Of a stretch of DNA of 42,605 nucleotides, positions 23,645 through 31,790 are shown in pieces; position 1 is the stretch's first letter, and every line of letters begins with the position of its first letter. The translations under genes were made by a program, and so were the position numbers. This stretch comes from a bacterium (lineage in GTDB: Bacteria > B130-G9). The notes under the pieces are model-generated. The model was given only the letters and a program-made list of their open reading frames with translations. It had not been told where the DNA came from and searched no databases. The DNA is taken from NCBI GenBank assembly GCA_035527515.1, contig DATLAJ010000081.1, positions 1 through 42,605 on the forward strand. The letters run 5' to 3'.

Positions 23645-24458
23645 CCTCTCCGCAAAGGAGTGGATCAAGTTCCAGAAAAGTTGGTTCGAGCTGAATCCAC
23701 CTCGCCGGCCTAAGGAGGTCTTGGTTCATCCGGCGAAGTTCCCTGAGGAGCTCGTGTCGGGGTTCATCCGTTTCTTCACCAAATCAGGCCAGACGGTTCT
23801 TGACCCGATGGTTGGAACGGGCTCCACGCTTCTTGCCTGTATCTCGACAGGCAGAAAGGGCATAGGCGTTGAGCTCAATCCCAAATACGTAGCCATCGCA
23901 AGGGAACGGATCGCCGACGCGCTCAACACGGAGCGAAAGGGCCAGGATGGCATGACCCCTCCGACAGGTCGGACAAGTCTGACAAGTCCGATGATTATCG
24001 AAGGCGACGCGAGGCGCCTGGACGAGCTTGACCTGCCGGAGATTGACTACTGCATAACAAGTCCGCCTTATTGGGATATGTTGAGAGCTAAAGGGGCTGG
24101 GACGCAGAAGAGAAGGCAGGAGGCTGGGCTTGACGTGTTCTATTCGTCGGACAAGAGAGACCTGGGGAATATAGCGGAATACGACAGATTCGTTGATGAA
24201 CTGGTCGTAGTATTCTCCAAGGTTCACGCAGTCATGCGTGTCGGCGCATATTTGACGGTTGTCGTTAAAAATGTTAAGAAGAAGGGCAGAGTTTATCCTC
24301 TCGCATGGGATATTGGGAAACGTTTAGGTGAGGTGTTTGCTCTAAAGGATGAGAGGATATGGTGCCAGGGCGACCAGAGATTGGCGCCTTATGGCATTGG
24401 CAATGCGTGGGTGAGCAATACGTTTCACCATTACTGTCTCAATTTCAGGAAGGAATAG
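23622..24458 (+). CDS. DNA methyltransferase (N4/N6 amino type)
   Basis: A 278-residue methylase with the SAM-binding motif 'LDPMVGTGSTL' (60-70) and catalytic 'TSPPYW' (146-151), of the N4-cytosine/N6-adenine class. Motifs run X-I then IV, so the SAM site precedes the catalytic one, unlike beta-class enzymes. Between them a stretch 'GMTPPTGRTSLTSP' (110-123) is encoded by near-repeats of GACAAGTC and looks like a small repeat insertion. No restriction endonuclease gene adjoins; it may be an orphan methylase or protect DNA against the upstream defence-like genes. The ATG at 23622 overlaps the FGE-like gene by 23 nt, implying coupled translation. Confidence 0.88.
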   Translation: MFKNRLNDLSAKEWIKFQKSWFELNPPRRPKEVLVHPAKFPEELVSGFIRFFTKSGQTVLDPMVGTGSTLLACISTGRKGIGVELNPKYVAIARERIADALNTERKGQDGMTPPTGRTSLTSPMIIEGDARRLDELDLPEIDYCITSPPYWDMLRAKGAGTQKRRQEAGLDVFYSSDKRDLGNIAEYDRFVDELVVVFSKVHAVMRVGAYLTVVVKNVKKKGRVYPLAWDIGKRLGEVFALKDERIWCQGDQRLAPYGIGNAWVSNTFHHYCLNFRKE

Positions 24459-24552
24459 CTAGCTAAGGTGCCGATCTGGGGTTTGAATGTGGTTTGGGTT
24501 GGTGCGGCCGTGGCAGATTGCTACCAGCGCTGCGACGGGGAAGATAGCTGAG

Positions 24553-24984
24553 ATGGAAAGAACACTGACGATAGTGAAGCCGGACTCGGTCGCCGGTAAC
24601 GTCGCTGGCGAGGTTTTTACACACTTTGAGCGGGCGGGGTTCAGGATCGTGGCCGCCAAGATGGTCTGGTTGACCAAGCGAGATGCGGAGGCGTTCTACT
24701 ACGTTCATAAGGGCAAGCCGTTCTATGATAGCTTGTGCGATTTCATGTCGAGCGGGCCGTGCGTTGTGGCGGTCTTAGCGGGCCAGAATGCGATCGCCAA
24801 AGTTCGGGAGATCATGGGAGCGACTGACCCGGCGAAAGCGGAGAAGGGCACGATTCGGAGCGAGCTGGGGACGTCGATTCAGGAGAATGCCGTGCATGGC
24901 TCGGATTCAGATGCTTCGGCCGAGTTTGAGATTGGGTTCTTTTTTTCTAGGTTAGAGATTATGCAAACAGAAAGGAAAGGTTAG
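24553..24984 (+). CDS. ndk: Nucleoside diphosphate kinase
   Basis: Ndk transfers the gamma-phosphate between nucleoside triphosphates and diphosphates through a phospho-histidine. The 143-residue protein begins 'MERTLTIVKPD', has 'GFRIVAAKM', and carries the active-site His115 in 'NAVHGSDS'. Length matches the family. ATG 24553 is used (GGGGAAG about 10 nt upstream); an open frame extends upstream to 24487 without conservation. rpmF begins 1 nt after the stop, so ndk probably leads the ndk-rpmF-plsX-fabH operon. Confidence 0.96.
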   Translation: MERTLTIVKPDSVAGNVAGEVFTHFERAGFRIVAAKMVWLTKRDAEAFYYVHKGKPFYDSLCDFMSSGPCVVAVLAGQNAIAKVREIMGATDPAKAEKGTIRSELGTSIQENAVHGSDSDASAEFEIGFFFSRLEIMQTERKG

Positions 24985-24985
24985 C

Positions 24986-25168
24986 GTGGCGGTACCAAAA
25001 CGTAGGACATCACATAGAAGAAGGCGGATGAGGTCTTCCCAAAAGGCTCTTCGTTCGCCATCCATTGTGAGCTGCCCGAACTGTAAAACTCCTAAGCTTC
25101 CTCACATAGTCTGTCCCAAGTGTGGTTATTTTGGCGGGGAGCAGGTGCTTGAGATCGCCGAGAAGTAG
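24986..25168 (+). CDS. rpmF: 50S ribosomal protein L32
   Basis: A 60-residue basic protein with 'MAVPKRRTSHRRRRMRSS' and a zinc-ribbon C-P-N-C / C-P-K-C pair, the L32 signature. It starts with GTG behind GGAAAGG, follows ndk by one base and precedes plsX by 3. The rpmF-plsX-fabH order links ribosome and membrane lipid synthesis and is conserved in many bacteria. Confidence 0.96.
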   Translation: MAVPKRRTSHRRRRMRSSQKALRSPSIVSCPNCKTPKLPHIVCPKCGYFGGEQVLEIAEK

Positions 25169-25171
25169 CCT

Positions 25172-26188
25172 ATGACAGGAGCCCCTATCGCCCTGGACGC
25201 TATGGGGGGTGATTATGCCCCACAGGAGGCGGTTAAGGGCGCCATTCGCGCCTCGCGGGACTTCGGGATTGACGTGGTCTTGGTGGGCGACGGACCGAGG
25301 CTCAAGGCGCAGTTGGCCGATCTGGGTGAGAAGGAGAGCGAGAGGATGAGGGTCTGTCACGCTCCCGAGGTTGTGTCGATGACGGATGCGCCCTCGGTTG
25401 TCATTCGCGGCAAGAGGCGCTCTTCAATCCGCGTGGCCTCGAATCTTGTGAAGAGGGGGGAGGCGGCCGCGGTGGTGAGCGCGGGCAATACCGGTGCGAC
25501 GATGGCGGCTGCCCGTTGCGAGTTTGGTCTTGCCAAGGGTGTGGAAAGGCCGGCGATTGCGCAGGTTTTCCCTAACCGGAAGCATGGGACAGTGGTTCTG
25601 GACCTGGGCGCGAACGTCGATTGCAAGATTGGCTACCTTGTGCAGTTCGGAGTGATGGGGAGCATCTATGCGAGCATAGTGTTCCAGAAGAGGAGTCCGA
25701 AGGTTGGGCTTTTGAGCATTGGGTCGGAGGACACCAAGGGGAACGAGTTCAGCCGGAGTGTGCTTCTGGCGATGCGGGAGGAGCCCGCAATCAATTTTGT
25801 TGGGAACATCGAGGGTCGGGACGTTTTCAAGGGCGATGTTGACGTTGTGGTCTGCGATGGGTTCGTTGGGAACATCGTGCTGAAGATAACGGAGGGCGTG
25901 GCCGCGATGGTCGTGGGCATGATGCAGGACTCGCTCTCGTCCAACGTGTTGAGCAAAGCGGGCGCTGTGTTGGTGAGGCCCTCGTTCAGGCGGCTCAAGA
26001 AGCGGATGGACTATGCTGAATATGGAGGTGCGATTCTCTTGGGCGTCAACGGTGTTTGTGTGATATGCCACGGTGGCTCGAAGGCCAGGGCGATCCGGAA
26101 TGCCTTGAAAAGGGCTTACGATTTCGCTGTCTCCGATATAGTTGAGCAGATAACCGAGAAGATGGAAGCTCGCAGGATGGTGAGCTAA
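25172..26188 (+). CDS. plsX: Phosphate acyltransferase PlsX
   Basis: PlsX converts acyl-ACP to acyl-phosphate, the donor for the first step of phosphatidic acid synthesis. The 338-residue protein starts with 'IALDAMGGDYAPQEAVKGA', contains 'VSAGNTGATMAA' and 'DLGANVDCK', and has normal family length. It begins 3 nt after rpmF and is followed after 9 nt by fabH, so it is part of the same transcript. Confidence 0.96.
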   Translation: MTGAPIALDAMGGDYAPQEAVKGAIRASRDFGIDVVLVGDGPRLKAQLADLGEKESERMRVCHAPEVVSMTDAPSVVIRGKRRSSIRVASNLVKRGEAAAVVSAGNTGATMAAARCEFGLAKGVERPAIAQVFPNRKHGTVVLDLGANVDCKIGYLVQFGVMGSIYASIVFQKRSPKVGLLSIGSEDTKGNEFSRSVLLAMREEPAINFVGNIEGRDVFKGDVDVVVCDGFVGNIVLKITEGVAAMVVGMMQDSLSSNVLSKAGAVLVRPSFRRLKKRMDYAEYGGAILLGVNGVCVICHGGSKARAIRNALKRAYDFAVSDIVEQITEKMEARRMVS

Positions 26189-26197
26189 GGAGAGAGG

Positions 26198-27184
26198 ATG
26201 GTCCAGGCAAGGATAACGAGCATCGGAAGCTACGTTCCAGAGCGCGTTGTGACAAACGAAGACATGATGAGAATTGTCGATACGACCGACGAGTGGATAA
26301 CCACGAGAACGGGAATCAAGGAGCGGCGCTACTGCGCGGATGATGAGGCCTCGTCCGATCTTGCCTATCGCGCATCGGTAATTGCGCTAGAGAGAGCTTC
26401 GGTGGCACCGGAAGACGTGGACTGCATCATCGTGGGAACCGCCACGGGCGACATGGCATTTCCCTCGACCGCGTGCCTGACGCAGGAAAAGCTCGGGGCC
26501 AAGAACGCAATGGGATTCGACGTAACCGCCGGCTGCGCGGGCTTCATCTGTGGTCTCTCGGTGGCCTCAAACTTCATAAAGGCCGGGCAATACAAGACAG
26601 TACTCGTTGTCGGCAGCGAGGTGCTATCGAGGTTTGCCAATTTCGAGGACAGAACGACATGCGTGCTATTCGGCGATGGCGCCGGCGCTATCGTAGTCCA
26701 GGCGTCGGACGATTCCGAAAAGTCCCGGATTCTCTGCACTCATCTTAAGTCCGACGGCTCTTACGGTGATGCGTTGAAGCTGCCAGCGGGCGGCTCTAGG
26801 CATCCCGCAAGCGCGGAAACAATCAAGAAGCGGATGCACTATATCTGGATGGATGGACAGACTACCTTCAAGATGGCGATTAGGTGCATGGCCAAGATAT
26901 CGACCCACGCTCTTGAAGAGCAGAACATGACGGTCGATCAGATGAAGATGATCTTCCCGCATCAGGCGAACTGGCGGATCATTGAGGGACTGGTCAAGCG
27001 GCTTGGCACGACCATTGACAAGATCGTCCCCTCCATACAGAAATACGGAAACACCTCCTCGGCATCCATACCGCTTTCGTTGGACGAGGCCCAAGCCACG
27101 GGGATGATACAAAAGGGGGACCTGATCCTCCTGACGGCGTTTGGGGCTGGCTATGCGTGGGGCGCCTCGATCGTCAGGTGGTAG
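26198..27184 (+). CDS. fabH: 3-oxoacyl-ACP synthase III
   Basis: FabH condenses acetyl-CoA with malonyl-ACP to start fatty acid chains. The 328-residue protein has the Cys-His-Asn triad: C113 ('AGCAGFICG'), H255 ('PHQANWRI') and N285 ('YGNTSSAS'), plus 'DEWITTRTGI' for CoA binding. AGGAGAG lies a few nt before the ATG. It would normally be followed by fabD and fabG; here fabD is 4.6 kb away, beyond an accessory segment, and fabG is absent from the window. Confidence 0.96.
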   Translation: MVQARITSIGSYVPERVVTNEDMMRIVDTTDEWITTRTGIKERRYCADDEASSDLAYRASVIALERASVAPEDVDCIIVGTATGDMAFPSTACLTQEKLGAKNAMGFDVTAGCAGFICGLSVASNFIKAGQYKTVLVVGSEVLSRFANFEDRTTCVLFGDGAGAIVVQASDDSEKSRILCTHLKSDGSYGDALKLPAGGSRHPASAETIKKRMHYIWMDGQTTFKMAIRCMAKISTHALEEQNMTVDQMKMIFPHQANWRIIEGLVKRLGTTIDKIVPSIQKYGNTSSASIPLSLDEAQATGMIQKGDLILLTAFGAGYAWGASIVRW

Positions 27185-27209
27185 TCCGCTGACATAGGGA
27201 TTTCGCGCG

Positions 27210-27287
27210 ATGCAGGGCAAGGACTTTCTGTATTACGGCGACAACTTGGACATTCTCCGCGAGTTTCGGACCTCACTCATTACGTAG
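27210..27287 (+). pseudogene. N-terminal remnant of a site-specific DNA methyltransferase
   Basis: Twenty-five codons read 'MQGKDFLYYGDNLDILREF' and then stop. 'LYYGDNLDILRE' is the standard N-terminus (motif IV neighbourhood) of beta-class adenine methylases of type III and orphan systems. The rest of the gene is missing; hicB starts 64 bp later. It marks a deleted restriction-modification gene directly after fabH. Confidence 0.65.
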
Positions 27288-27351
27288 GACGGATTTTCCA
27301 GTCTGTCCGATAGCGATGAAGGATGAAATTGGTACGTAGAGGAGTGAGACA

Positions 27352-27576
27352 ATGGAGAGACATCATTTTACGGTCATTGTGGAGCGGGAGGAGGAAGGCG
27401 GCTACCACGCGTTCTGCCCCGCTCTGAAAGGCTGCCACACCCAGGGCGACACGCTGGACGAGGCCCTCGCCAATGTCAGGGAGGCGATAGCGGCGTATCT
27501 GGAGAGCCTTCGCGCGCATGGGGAGCCCCTCCCGCTGGAGGACATCTTCATCAAGCCGGTAGAGGTTGCTCTTTGA
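27352..27576 (+). CDS. hicB: HicB-like antitoxin
   Basis: The 74-residue protein has the partial RNase H-like fold pattern of HicB ('FTVIVEREEEGGYHAFCP', 'GCHTQGDTLDEALANVREA'), which neutralises the HicA mRNA interferase. A GAGGAGTGAG site precedes the ATG. It lacks the C-terminal DNA-binding domain of longer HicB proteins. Gene order is antitoxin first, with hicA starting in the overlapping TTGA. Since hicA is frameshifted, this antitoxin may be a leftover. Confidence 0.88.
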   Translation: MERHHFTVIVEREEEGGYHAFCPALKGCHTQGDTLDEALANVREAIAAYLESLRAHGEPLPLEDIFIKPVEVAL

Positions 27577-27802
27577 GCCCTAAGCTGCCCATTGTAACGG
27601 CCAGGGAAGTGGTCAGGGCAGCCTGAAGGCCGGATTCGTCTTTGACCGTCAGAGAGGAAGCCACGCCATTTACTACCGGGAGAGAGACGCGGCGAGGATA
27701 GTAGTGCCCATGCATGCGGGAAAGACCATCAAGCGCAAGACCTTGGCGGGCATCTTGGAGGATATGGGGCTCACTGTGGAAGAGTTCCGCGAGCTCCTGT
27801 GA
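27573..27802 (+). pseudogene. hicA: HicA toxin gene with frameshift
   Basis: From a TTG at 27573 (TTGA overlap with hicB) the frame gives 'SPKLPIVTAREVVRAA' and hits TGA at 27624. Continuing in another frame from about 27629 gives 'AGFVFDRQRGSHAIYYRERD' and on to 'LTVEEFRELL', ending at 27802. The two halves join to a normal HicA of about 76 residues, including the catalytic His in 'GSHAIY', if one base is restored near 27624. The gene is therefore broken by a 1-nt deletion (or a sequencing error). Confidence 0.8.
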
Positions 27803-27872
27803 GACACTCTCTGACCAATTGGCCGAGAGGCGGCTGCGGAAGGCGAGGAGCGTCTGAGGGGATGAACGATGA

Positions 27873-28370
27873 GTGATTGTGGACTGGCAAGTGACGCTTG
27901 AGCAAGTATCAGCCTATCTGACCAGCAATTGGCGCGATTTGCTGCTTGGACTAATCGTTAGCGCGCCCTTGACCGCACTCGCGATACTAATCACTTGGTT
28001 TCTTACACGCAGGTCAGAGAAGCGCTCCCAAGCGGACAACAAGCGCCTCCATGAAGAGACGATCAGAACCATGCTGCAGGCCACCAATGAATGGATGAAG
28101 GAAGAACGTGCCTTCCGAGTGGTGCTGATGGCAGAGGTCAGGAAAGTCAGTCCAGGGCGTGCCGATGAACTCCAAGGAGAGGCCGACCGGATTCAGCGTA
28201 TAGAGAACGTCTTCGACAACATGCCGGGTTGGGAGGGAGAGAAATGCCCGGTGTGTGGCAAGGGCACGCTCCGCTGGAAGGAATGGGCAGGGGGGCCGTT
28301 CGGTCCTTTCACCGCCTGGTTGAAATGCGACAAATGTGGCGCGACCATGCCTTCGCCCGAGACCTCCTAA
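27873..28370 (+). CDS. Membrane-anchored zinc-ribbon protein of unknown function
   Basis: A 165-residue protein not recognised as a named family. It has one transmembrane helix (about 23-44), a charged helical segment likely to form a coiled coil (48-112) and a C-terminal zinc ribbon with C125-P-V-C128 and C152-D-K-C155. The topology suggests a cytoplasmic ribbon tethered to the membrane. The GTG start at 27873 has GAGGGGATGA about 10 nt upstream. It lies between the broken hicBA and the AbiE pair, so it may be part of the same accessory segment. Confidence 0.6.
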   Translation: MIVDWQVTLEQVSAYLTSNWRDLLLGLIVSAPLTALAILITWFLTRRSEKRSQADNKRLHEETIRTMLQATNEWMKEERAFRVVLMAEVRKVSPGRADELQGEADRIQRIENVFDNMPGWEGEKCPVCGKGTLRWKEWAGGPFGPFTAWLKCDKCGATMPSPETS

Positions 28371-28565
28371 GATTGAGAATAGGGCGCTGACAAGGGCGAA
28401 GGCATGTGGATGATAGTGGATTGCGGATTGTGGCGCTGATTTATCATTCATCCTTTTGCCTTCATGCTTGAGGCACGCGGTTGACGCTATCGCGCAAAAC
28501 CCTGTATTGTTCTACGGGTATTGCTGCTGAGCGTCAAGTCAGTGGCTTAAAGACAGGAGCTTGAC

Positions 28566-28604
28566 TTGACATCGGTTAGCACAACACGTAACGTTATTAC
28601 GTGT
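28566..28604 (+). promoter_or_regulatory. AbiE promoter with palindromic operator
   Basis: TTGACA (28566-28571) is a good -35 element. ACACGTAA-CGTTA-TTACGTGT (28584-28604) is a perfect 8-bp inverted repeat lying over the expected -10 region, and CGGTTA occurs on each side (28573 and 28607). AbiEi antitoxins are known to repress their own operon by binding inverted repeats at the promoter; that this is the site is inferred. Confidence 0.6.
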
Positions 28605-28635
28605 ATCGGTTAATAGTGTCAACTTGGTGATCACG

Positions 28636-29442
28636 ATGAAAGCTCAGAAGTTCTTCGCACGGCATCCGGTTTTCACCAGCCGAGAGTTTGCCGCGTTCCA
28701 TGAGTCTGAGGGGACGAGCAACGTCAGAACGCAAGAGAGTCTCCTGGCTCACCATACCAGGACAGGCCGCATCCTGCGGGTGCGCCGCGGGCTATACGTC
28801 GTCGTGCCGAATGGGACAGATCCCGAGAACTGCCCCGTGGACCCCTACCTGGTGGCAGCAAAGATGACTAACGATTCGGTGCTCGGCTATCATACCGCTC
28901 TGGAGTTTCACGGGAGAGCCTATTCGCTGTTCGAGCAATCCCTATACCTTACGAGCCAAGCATCGCGTCCACTCACATTCCGCTCGCACACCTTCCGCCG
29001 AGTATTGTTCCCCACCGCCCTTCGGGCCAAGGGTCAGCAGAACTTCGGCGTCAAAGTGGCTGAACGGCGAGGCGTTGACGTTCATGTGACCAGCTTGGAA
29101 CGGACCCTGGTCGATGTGCTCGATCGACCAGACCTGTCGGGTAGCTGGGAGGAGATATGGCGGTCGCTAGAATCGATCGAGTTCTTTGATTTGGACGAGG
29201 TTGTTGAATATGCCCTTCTCCTTGACAACGCCACGACGACGGCGAAGGTCGGTTTCTTTCTGGAGCAGCACCGAGAGCCATTGATGGTAGAAGAAGCCCA
29301 TCTGAACCGATTGAGAGAGTTTCGGCCTCGTGGGCCGCGTTACCTTGTCCGGAGCAAGCGCACTCGGGGGCGCCTCGTGTCGGGGTGGAACCTCGTTGTG
29401 CCTGAGGCGCTCTTGGCGCGGACTTGGGCCGAGGTGACATGA
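28636..29442 (+). CDS. AbiEi antitoxin (type IV toxin-antitoxin)
   Basis: The 268-residue protein has an N-terminal winged-helix region ('FTSREFAAFHESEG', 'TGRILRVRRGLYVVVP') and the AbiEi body with 'VLGYHTALEFHG' and 'TSLERTLVDVLDRPDLSG'. AbiEi binds its own promoter and counters the AbiEii nucleotidyltransferase. The ATG at 28636 is used; a TTG at 28624 is in frame but has no better ribosome binding site. Its stop overlaps the AbiEii start (ATGA), the usual order and coupling. Confidence 0.88.
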   Translation: MKAQKFFARHPVFTSREFAAFHESEGTSNVRTQESLLAHHTRTGRILRVRRGLYVVVPNGTDPENCPVDPYLVAAKMTNDSVLGYHTALEFHGRAYSLFEQSLYLTSQASRPLTFRSHTFRRVLFPTALRAKGQQNFGVKVAERRGVDVHVTSLERTLVDVLDRPDLSGSWEEIWRSLESIEFFDLDEVVEYALLLDNATTTAKVGFFLEQHREPLMVEEAHLNRLREFRPRGPRYLVRSKRTRGRLVSGWNLVVPEALLARTWAEVT

Positions 29443-30425
29443 GAATCTCAGGAGAGAGGCTGTTTTCTGAGGCCGAAGCTACCGGATTCCGTCCCGAGGT
29501 TCTGGAGAAGGTCATCCATCTGCTCAATCTTCTGGAGATGTTTCGCAGTCATCCTTTCCTCAACGGGCGCTTGGCTCTTAAGGGCGGGACGGCTCTGAAC
29601 GTGTTCGTCTTCGACCTGCCGCGCCTTTCCGTTGATATCGACCTCAACTACATTGGGGCTGTGGAACGCGACGCGATGCTTTCGGAGCGGCCCAAGATTG
29701 AGGAGGCGATCCCGGCAGTGTGCAAACGTGAGGGCTTCTCCGTTCGCCGTGTTCCCCATGAACATGCGGGAGGCAAATGGTCGCTTCGTTACGAGAGCGC
29801 TCTCGGACAGGGCGGCAACCTGGGGATTGACATCAATTTCATGTTTCGGGTCCCACTATGGCCTGTGAAGGCAGTGGACTCGCGTGTGGTGGGTTCCTAC
29901 AAGGCCACGAAGATTCCCATGCTCGATATTCACGAGCTGGCGGCTGGCAAGCTCACGGCACTTCTGGCACGGCGCACAAGCCGCGATCTTTTCGACGTCC
30001 ATATACTGCTCACCAAAGGAGAGCTTGAGCGCGAGCGCTTGAGGCTGGCATTTGTCGTCTATGGAGCGATGAGCCGCAAGGACTGGCGAACGGTTGCTGT
30101 CGAAGACGTACGTTTCGATCAAAGCGACGTCGTTAACCAACTCATCCCGTTGCTCCGCGCTGATGCGATGCGGAAAACCAGTCGGGATGAGGCTTGGGGA
30201 AGGCGCCTCGTAGATGATTGTCGTGAGGCGCTAAGTGTAGTGTTGCCTTTCACAGAAGCGGAGATGGAGTTTCTTGACCGCCTCCTTGAACACGGAGAGA
30301 TCAAGCCTTCATTGATTACTTCTGATGGAGCGTTGGCGGAACGGATTGCCCAGCATCCGCTGTTGGAATGGAAGGCGCTCAATGTGCAGCGACACAAGGC
30401 GGGATCGGTGAAGGTGGAGGGATAA
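29439..30425 (+). CDS. AbiEii toxin (nucleotidyltransferase)
   Basis: The 328-residue protein contains the DNA polymerase-beta-like nucleotidyltransferase signature 'LKGGTALN' (47-54) with 'SVDIDLNY' carrying D66 and D68, and 'DIHELAAGKLTALLARR' further on. Relatives (AbiEii/MenT) add nucleotides to RNA such as tRNA acceptor ends, halting growth and blocking phage. Catalytic residues are intact. The ATG at 29439 overlaps the antitoxin stop, with GAGGTGAC just upstream. Confidence 0.88.
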   Translation: MRISGERLFSEAEATGFRPEVLEKVIHLLNLLEMFRSHPFLNGRLALKGGTALNVFVFDLPRLSVDIDLNYIGAVERDAMLSERPKIEEAIPAVCKREGFSVRRVPHEHAGGKWSLRYESALGQGGNLGIDINFMFRVPLWPVKAVDSRVVGSYKATKIPMLDIHELAAGKLTALLARRTSRDLFDVHILLTKGELERERLRLAFVVYGAMSRKDWRTVAVEDVRFDQSDVVNQLIPLLRADAMRKTSRDEAWGRRLVDDCREALSVVLPFTEAEMEFLDRLLEHGEIKPSLITSDGALAERIAQHPLLEWKALNVQRHKAGSVKVEG

Positions 30426-30578
30426 GGAATGAGCCACGACGTAGTTGACAATCAGTCGGTCAAGCTGCGGGGCGTTCAAGTTGCGCCATTGGAAGCCGGT
30501 TTGCGCGCTTGTAGTATATGGAGATAGTTCAGCACAGCTGATTTGGAATTGTGGGCTAAACAGTAAAGGGAGCAAAGA

Positions 30579-31733
30579 ATGGACTACTTCTTCACCGAGG
30601 AGCAGCAGGAGACGAGGAAACTCGCGAGGCGCATAGCCGAGGAGCAGATGAGGCCGATTCGAGCGGAGCTTGATGAGACAGGGGAATTTCCGTGGGGCAT
30701 TGTCAAAACGCTTGGTCAGGCGGGCCTGTTTGCGCTGCTAATTCCCGAGGAATACGACGGGCTCGGCGGCGGCGTTACGGACTTCTGCCTCGTTACGGAG
30801 GAGCTCAGCCGCGTTTGCAGCGGGATCGCTCTTGCGTATGCTGCAACTGGTCTCGGTGCGTATCCGTTGATTATGTTCGGCAGCGATGAGCAGAAGATGC
30901 GGCTGTTGCCTGATGTAGCCGAGGGCAAGCGTCTGACAGCGTTTGCTCTGACCGAGGCCGACGCCGGAAGCGACGCTGCGGCGGTTCGGACAAGGGCGGT
31001 TCGGGACGGCGATTACTACGTCATCAACGGGACGAAGCAGTGGATAACGAACGGCGGCGAGGCGGAGATATACACAGTGATAGCGAGCACGGACCCGGAG
31101 CGGGGAGCGAGGGGCCTTACCGCGTTCATCGTCGAGAAGGGCCAGGAGGGCTTCGATTTTGGCAAGAAGGAGAACAAGATGGGCATCCGGGCCTCGACCA
31201 CACGGGAGCTTATATTTACGGATTGCCGCATTCACAAGGATAACATCCTGAAGCGGGAGGGTTACGGCTTCATTATTACAATGAAGACATTTGACAAGAC
31301 CCGTCCGGGGATCGGCGCCCAGGCGGTCGGCGTGGCCCAGGGCGCCTTCGAGGAGGCGGCCAAATACGCGATAGAGAGGGAGCAGTTTGGCAAAAAGATA
31401 GCGTCGTTTCAGGCGATACGGCATATCTTGGCCGACATGGCGACCAAGATCGAGGCGGCGCGGGCGCTCGTTTATGCCACGGCTCGAATGATCGACTCTG
31501 GAGCGAAGGACACCTCGAAGGAGTCGGCGATGGCCAAGGTCTTCGCGTCGGATGTTGCGATGGAGGTAACTACGAACGCGGTTCAGGTGTTCGGGGGCTA
31601 CGGTTACATGAAGGAGTATCCGGTCGAGAAAATGATGCGCGATGCGAAGATAACGCAGATATACGAGGGGACGAACCAGATCCAGCGAGAGGTGATCGGC
31701 CTGAAACTTGTCAAAGAGGCCGGGAAGCTGTGA
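30579..31733 (+). CDS. Acyl-CoA dehydrogenase (short-chain/butyryl-CoA type)
   Basis: This 384-residue flavoprotein oxidises acyl-CoA thioesters to enoyl-CoA. It has 'ALTEADAGSDAAAVRTRA' at the FAD/substrate site, 'QWITNGGEAE', and catalytic Glu363 in 'QIYEGTNQIQRE', the position used by butyryl/short-chain enzymes. The ATG follows AAGGGAGCAAAGA. It lies between the AbiE pair and fabD; a degradative or electron-bifurcating enzyme here does not fit the synthetic fab cluster, and no etfAB genes are in the window. Confidence 0.93.
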   Translation: MDYFFTEEQQETRKLARRIAEEQMRPIRAELDETGEFPWGIVKTLGQAGLFALLIPEEYDGLGGGVTDFCLVTEELSRVCSGIALAYAATGLGAYPLIMFGSDEQKMRLLPDVAEGKRLTAFALTEADAGSDAAAVRTRAVRDGDYYVINGTKQWITNGGEAEIYTVIASTDPERGARGLTAFIVEKGQEGFDFGKKENKMGIRASTTRELIFTDCRIHKDNILKREGYGFIITMKTFDKTRPGIGAQAVGVAQGAFEEAAKYAIEREQFGKKIASFQAIRHILADMATKIEAARALVYATARMIDSGAKDTSKESAMAKVFASDVAMEVTTNAVQVFGGYGYMKEYPVEKMMRDAKITQIYEGTNQIQREVIGLKLVKEAGKL

Positions 31734-31734
31734 A

Positions 31735-31772
31735 AGGATGAAGGCTAAGGGATGAAGGCGGAAGGATGAAGG
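31735..31772 (+). repeat. Short tandem-like repeats upstream of fabD
   Basis: GGATGAAGGC units recur with about 14-bp spacing; the unit GGCGGAAGGATGAAGG is at 31757-31772. The same unit occurs twice after fabD (32736-32765), so fabD is bracketed by this repeat. Confidence 0.6.
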
Positions 31773-31790
31773 GGAAGGAGTGAATGGTGG

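Noticed and set aside
25424-26071. 215-codon frame opposite plsX
   Set aside because: A GC-driven shadow of an unmistakable plsX gene, rich in His and Arg without a domain.
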